Shown piece after piece: positions 61,145 to 64,000 of a stretch of DNA of 64,000 bases. The stretch comes from Pedobacter africanus (GTDB taxonomy: Bacteria > Bacteroidota > Bacteroidia > Sphingobacteriales > Sphingobacteriaceae). The DNA is taken from assembly GCF_900176535.1 (NCBI RefSeq), contig NZ_FWXT01000001.1:1240001-1304000 (forward strand), in the 5' to 3' direction. The position numbers and the translations under genes are program-made. Within the stretch, counting starts at the first letter, position 1. The number at the start of each line of letters is the position of its first letter. Under the pieces are notes generated by a model. That model saw only the letters and a program-made list of their open reading frames with translations. It was not told the DNA's origin and did no database searches.

Positions 61145-63196
61145 ATGAATAAAAACCTGCTGTTTTTTATTGCGCTTATATTTAGCACCAATGCGTTCAG
61201 TCAGCATGTTGTGCACAATCCGGGTTCCAATCACGGAAATAAATTCGAACAGCTGGGTACCATCATCAGTAGTCCGAATATGTACCGTTCCGCTTCGGGG
61301 GCCCCTGGCCCGGCTTACTGGCAGCAACGTGCCGATTACGAGATCAATGCCGAACTGGACGAAAAGAACCTCAGGCTGAATGGATCTGAGACCATTACCT
61401 ACTACAACAATTCGCCCGATCCGCTAAGCTACTTATGGGTACAGCTGGATGAAAACCAGCACAAGGCCAGTAGCGATAATAAGCTAACCGAAAGATCTAA
61501 AATAACAGATCAGATGAACAATAAGGCTTTAGCCGACATCATCAATGCCGAAAACAACCTGGGTGTTAAGATATTAAAAGTTACGGATGACAAAGGAGCA
61601 GCCTTACCTTATACCGTCAACAATACAATGATGCGTATAGACCTGCCCCAGGTTTTACAACCTAAACAACAGTATAAGCTTAAAATTACCTGGAATTATA
61701 ACATTGCCAACCGTATAGCTGATGGTGGAAGAGGGGGTTATGAATATTTTCCTGAAGATGACAATTACCTGTTTACCATGACCCAATGGTTCCCCAGAAT
61801 GGCAGTTTACTCCGATTTCCAAGGCTGGCAAAACAAGCAGTTTGAAGGAAGGGGAGAGTTTGCCCTGGTATTTGGCAATTATAAAGTAAACATGACTGTT
61901 CCGGCAGATCATGTAGTAGGCGGAACAGGGGAATGCCAGAATTATGCGCAGATATTAAATGCAACCAGCTTACAGCGCTGGAATGCGGCGCAGACAGCTG
62001 AAGCACCCATCGAAATTGTAAACCTTGCAGAGATCAAATCCGGACTTTCAAAAAAGTCTGCCGCAAAAAAGACCTGGATCTACAAAGCCGAGAACGTAAG
62101 AGACTTTGCCTGGGTATCGTCCCGGCGCCTGGTATGGGATGCCATGGCCACGCACATTAATGGTAAAAAAATCATGTCCATGTCGTACTACGGCCCTGAG
62201 GCATATCCACTCTATAATAAGTATTCAACCAAAATAGTAGACCATACCTTAAAGGAATACTCCAAACACACCATTCCTTACCCTTATCCAGTGGCCATTT
62301 CTGTAGAGGCAGCAAACGGAATGGAATACCCGATGATCTGTTTTAACTATGGCCGTGCGCAAAAAGATGGCACTTACACCGATGCCATCAAATATGGTAT
62401 GATGAGTGTAATCATTCACGAAGTAGGACATAACTTCTTCCCGATGATCGTCAACTCCGACGAGCGGCAATGGTCATGGATGGACGAGGGTTTAAATACC
62501 TTTTGCCAGTACCTAACCGAACAGACCTGGGAGAAGAACTATCCCTCGCAGCGCGGGCCTGCACATAAGATTGTAGATTACATGAAGATGCCTAAGGATC
62601 AGCTGGAGCCGATCATGACCAATTCCGAAAACATCATCAATTTTGGGCCTAACGCCTATGCCAAGCCGGCTACAGCCTTAAATATTCTAAGGGAAACCGT
62701 TATGGGCAGGGAACTTTTCGACTATGCGTTTAAAGAATATGCAAAGCGATGGGCATTTAAGCACCCTACCCCGGCCGATCTGTTCAGAACAATGGAAGAT
62801 GCCTCAGCAGTGGACCTGGATTGGTTTTGGAGGGGTTGGTTCTTTGAAACTGATCCGGTAGACATTGCCCTGAATGACCTGCGCTTCCGTCAGACAGTCA
62901 ACAAGAAGAACTTCTATGAGCTGGATTTCACTAATGTCGGCGGGCTGGTGATGCCAATCATCATTGAATGGACATTTAAGGATGGCAGTAAAGAGGTGGA
63001 GCGGATTCCAGCCTATATCTGGCGCAAGGATGAAAATAAGGTAACCAAGGCATTCGCCAAGGATAAAGAGGTTGCATCTGTGCAACTGGATCCTTACAGG
63101 GAAACTGCTGATATCGACGAGAGCAACAATTCATGGCCAAGAAAAGCACAGCAATCCCGGATTGACCAGTTTAAACAGCAATCCGGGCAGCGGTAG
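61145..63196 (+). CDS. M1-family zinc metallopeptidase, secreted
   Basis: The start is ATG 61145, giving a signal peptide (MNKNLLFFIALIFSTNAFSQ); the reading frame is also open upstream into hupE but lacks a good start. The 683-residue enzyme has the zinc motif HEVGH at 425-429 with the third ligand E448 (HExxH-x18-E), and the M1 peptidase exopeptidase-type context GMEYPMICF near 395 (variant of GxMEN). It is probably periplasmic or surface-bound. It follows hupE by 22 bp. Confidence 0.93.
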   Translation: MNKNLLFFIALIFSTNAFSQHVVHNPGSNHGNKFEQLGTIISSPNMYRSASGAPGPAYWQQRADYEINAELDEKNLRLNGSETITYYNNSPDPLSYLWVQLDENQHKASSDNKLTERSKITDQMNNKALADIINAENNLGVKILKVTDDKGAALPYTVNNTMMRIDLPQVLQPKQQYKLKITWNYNIANRIADGGRGGYEYFPEDDNYLFTMTQWFPRMAVYSDFQGWQNKQFEGRGEFALVFGNYKVNMTVPADHVVGGTGECQNYAQILNATSLQRWNAAQTAEAPIEIVNLAEIKSGLSKKSAAKKTWIYKAENVRDFAWVSSRRLVWDAMATHINGKKIMSMSYYGPEAYPLYNKYSTKIVDHTLKEYSKHTIPYPYPVAISVEAANGMEYPMICFNYGRAQKDGTYTDAIKYGMMSVIIHEVGHNFFPMIVNSDERQWSWMDEGLNTFCQYLTEQTWEKNYPSQRGPAHKIVDYMKMPKDQLEPIMTNSENIINFGPNAYAKPATALNILRETVMGRELFDYAFKEYAKRWAFKHPTPADLFRTMEDASAVDLDWFWRGWFFETDPVDIALNDLRFRQTVNKKNFYELDFTNVGGLVMPIIIEWTFKDGSKEVERIPAYIWRKDENKVTKAFAKDKEVASVQLDPYRETADIDESNNSWPRKAQQSRIDQFKQQSGQR

Positions 63197-63201
63197 GAAA
63201 T

Positions 63202-64000
63202 TTAAAAGAAGCCCAGCTGGCCTTTATCATCAATCTTGATGTCATCAGGATTGGTGATTTCGAAATCAACCTGCTTAGCTGGTTTTGGTCCTTCTGCTTT
63301 TTCCTCCTTTTCAGGTTTGGCACTTTCAGTGGGCTTGGCCGATTTGCTGCCCCATGCTTTTTTAGGCTTTTCTGCAACAGGTTCTGGCTCCTCTTCCTGA
63401 ACAGGACTTCCCTGAGGTACCTCATCCGCTTCTGGTAAAGGGACTTCCTCTTCGTCCGCATCTTTACTCATCGCCGGATCAATCAGTTCTTCTTCTCCCT
63501 CCAGGGCTGTTGTTGTATTGTTTTCCTCATCAACAGGCATATCATCTCCTGTCTCTGCAGCGGCAGATGCCGGTGCCGCCTTTATCTCTTCTGTGGGCTC
63601 TATCTCTTTATTGTTGCTGATCGTAATATTTTTAACCTCATGGGCAGTCATCCTGTTTCCATTGGCCTTAATCCCTTTCACATCAATGAATTCCGTCAGT
63701 ACAATTTCAAGGGTTTCCGGAACCCTGGTCTTGCCCTTCAGCACATCAACAGTCAATACCGCAGCGGGGTTGCTGGTAATGTAAAGGAATTTTGAACCAC
63801 TTTCTTCACTGATCAGGCTGAACTTTTTGCCCACAGCAATAGCTTCGAACAGGAACCTTTTGATAAAATAGTTTTTAGCCTTTCCTTCGTACTGCACTAC
63901 GGCAAAAGGTTTCTCGGGATCAAATTTCTGGATCAGGACCAGGTCATCATCAAAGTGGTTGCTCAGCTCAAAAGTACTCAGTTCATACCAGCCATCTTTA
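63202..64000 (-). CDS. DNA gyrase/topoisomerase IV subunit A, C-terminal part
   Basis: The gene runs off the right edge; the frame is open to 64000 (it includes KDGWYELSTFELSNHFDDDL at the edge). The visible 265 residues are the end of the C-terminal DNA-wrapping region (FDPEKPFAVVQYEGKAKNYF, RFLFEAIAVGKKFSL) followed by a long acidic, low-complexity tail rich in Glu/Pro/Lys/Ala (about the last 120 residues), ending DDKGQLGFF. This is typical of the ParC-like A subunit of Bacteroidota, which acts with a B subunit to pass DNA strands. ParC is more likely than GyrA from the tail. Confidence 0.82.
   Translation of the reverse strand, partial: KDGWYELSTFELSNHFDDDLVLIQKFDPEKPFAVVQYEGKAKNYFIKRFLFEAIAVGKKFSLISEESGSKFLYITSNPAAVLTVDVLKGKTRVPETLEIVLTEFIDVKGIKANGNRMTAHEVKNITISNNKEIEPTEEIKAAPASAAAETGDDMPVDEENNTTTALEGEEELIDPAMSKDADEEEVPLPEADEVPQGSPVQEEEPEPVAEKPKKAWGSKSAKPTESAKPEKEEKAEGPKPAKQVDFEITNPDDIKIDDKGQLGFF

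Noticed and set aside
1..64000. tRNA, rRNA, CRISPR, insertion sequence or prophage
   Set aside because: I looked through the gaps for such features and saw no clover-leaf candidates, spaced repeats, transposase or phage genes.

Overview
The window looks like a chromosomal segment of a Bacteroidota bacterium of the family Sphingobacteriaceae, most like Pedobacter. This rests on several things: an 80-residue AtpC, SusD-era style CarboxypepD_reg/DUF5686 and PspC/LiaF-type envelope proteins, a long-form IspG, promoter elements of the TAnnTTTG type, A-rich leaders instead of strong Shine-Dalgarno sites, and gene families such as DUF6702. I see no rRNA, tRNA, CRISPR array, insertion sequence or phage gene.

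Layout. 1-3.0 kb: the start of a peroxiredoxin gene, an RmlD-like reductase, then atpD-atpC closed by a perfect terminator. 3.3-19.2 kb: one colinear branched-chain amino acid locus, ilvE-ilvD-ilvB-ilvN-dinB-like-ilvC-ABC ATPase-leuA-leuC-leuD-leuA2-leuB-ilvA. It is preceded by an Ile/Leu-rich 27-codon leader ORF, an alternative pairing and an intrinsic terminator, which together look like a ribosome-mediated attenuator. 19.2-24.3 kb: a TPR protein, then an accessory stretch of small lipoproteins and secreted proteins, one broken by a frameshift, behind three phased TTCACGTA repeats. 24.6-31.8 kb: a small membrane protein, a Gre/Rnk-type factor, a truncated PhnB-like gene abutting a bestrophin gene, two GNAT acetyltransferases, a DUF5686 outer-membrane protein, an orphan ABC ATPase and an outer-membrane barrel protein.

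31.8-42.2 kb, all on the minus strand: a heme-biosynthesis run, hemA-hemCD(fusion)-hemB-hemL, a two-component system, a TPR membrane protein, hemE-hemJ, and an ECF sigma factor with a likely anti-sigma protein. 42.3-48.2 kb: an alpha/beta hydrolase, an MFS exporter with a small protein and a TetR repressor, a His-rich lipoprotein plus His/Cys-rich membrane protein behind an inverted pair of operator-like palindromes, and a GH109-type oxidoreductase. 48.3-53.4 kb: ispG, RDD, LiaF-like and PspC membrane proteins, and an SDR. 53.5-64 kb: mlaE-mlaF, an rRNA-type methyltransferase, a lipoprotein behind tandem dyads, EcsC, DUF4287 and Crp-like genes, DUF6702-HupE-M1 peptidase, and the C-terminal part of a gyrase/topoisomerase IV A subunit.

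How they work together. The ilv-leu locus encodes all steps from threonine/pyruvate to isoleucine and valine and from ketoisovalerate to leucine, under one leader that senses the supply of these amino acids. The heme run supplies nearly every step from glutamyl-tRNA to uroporphyrinogen decarboxylation plus HemJ. A 17-bp dyad related to the tandem dyads at 56.1 kb also lies just upstream of hemA, which suggests a shared regulator, possibly iron- or heme-responsive.
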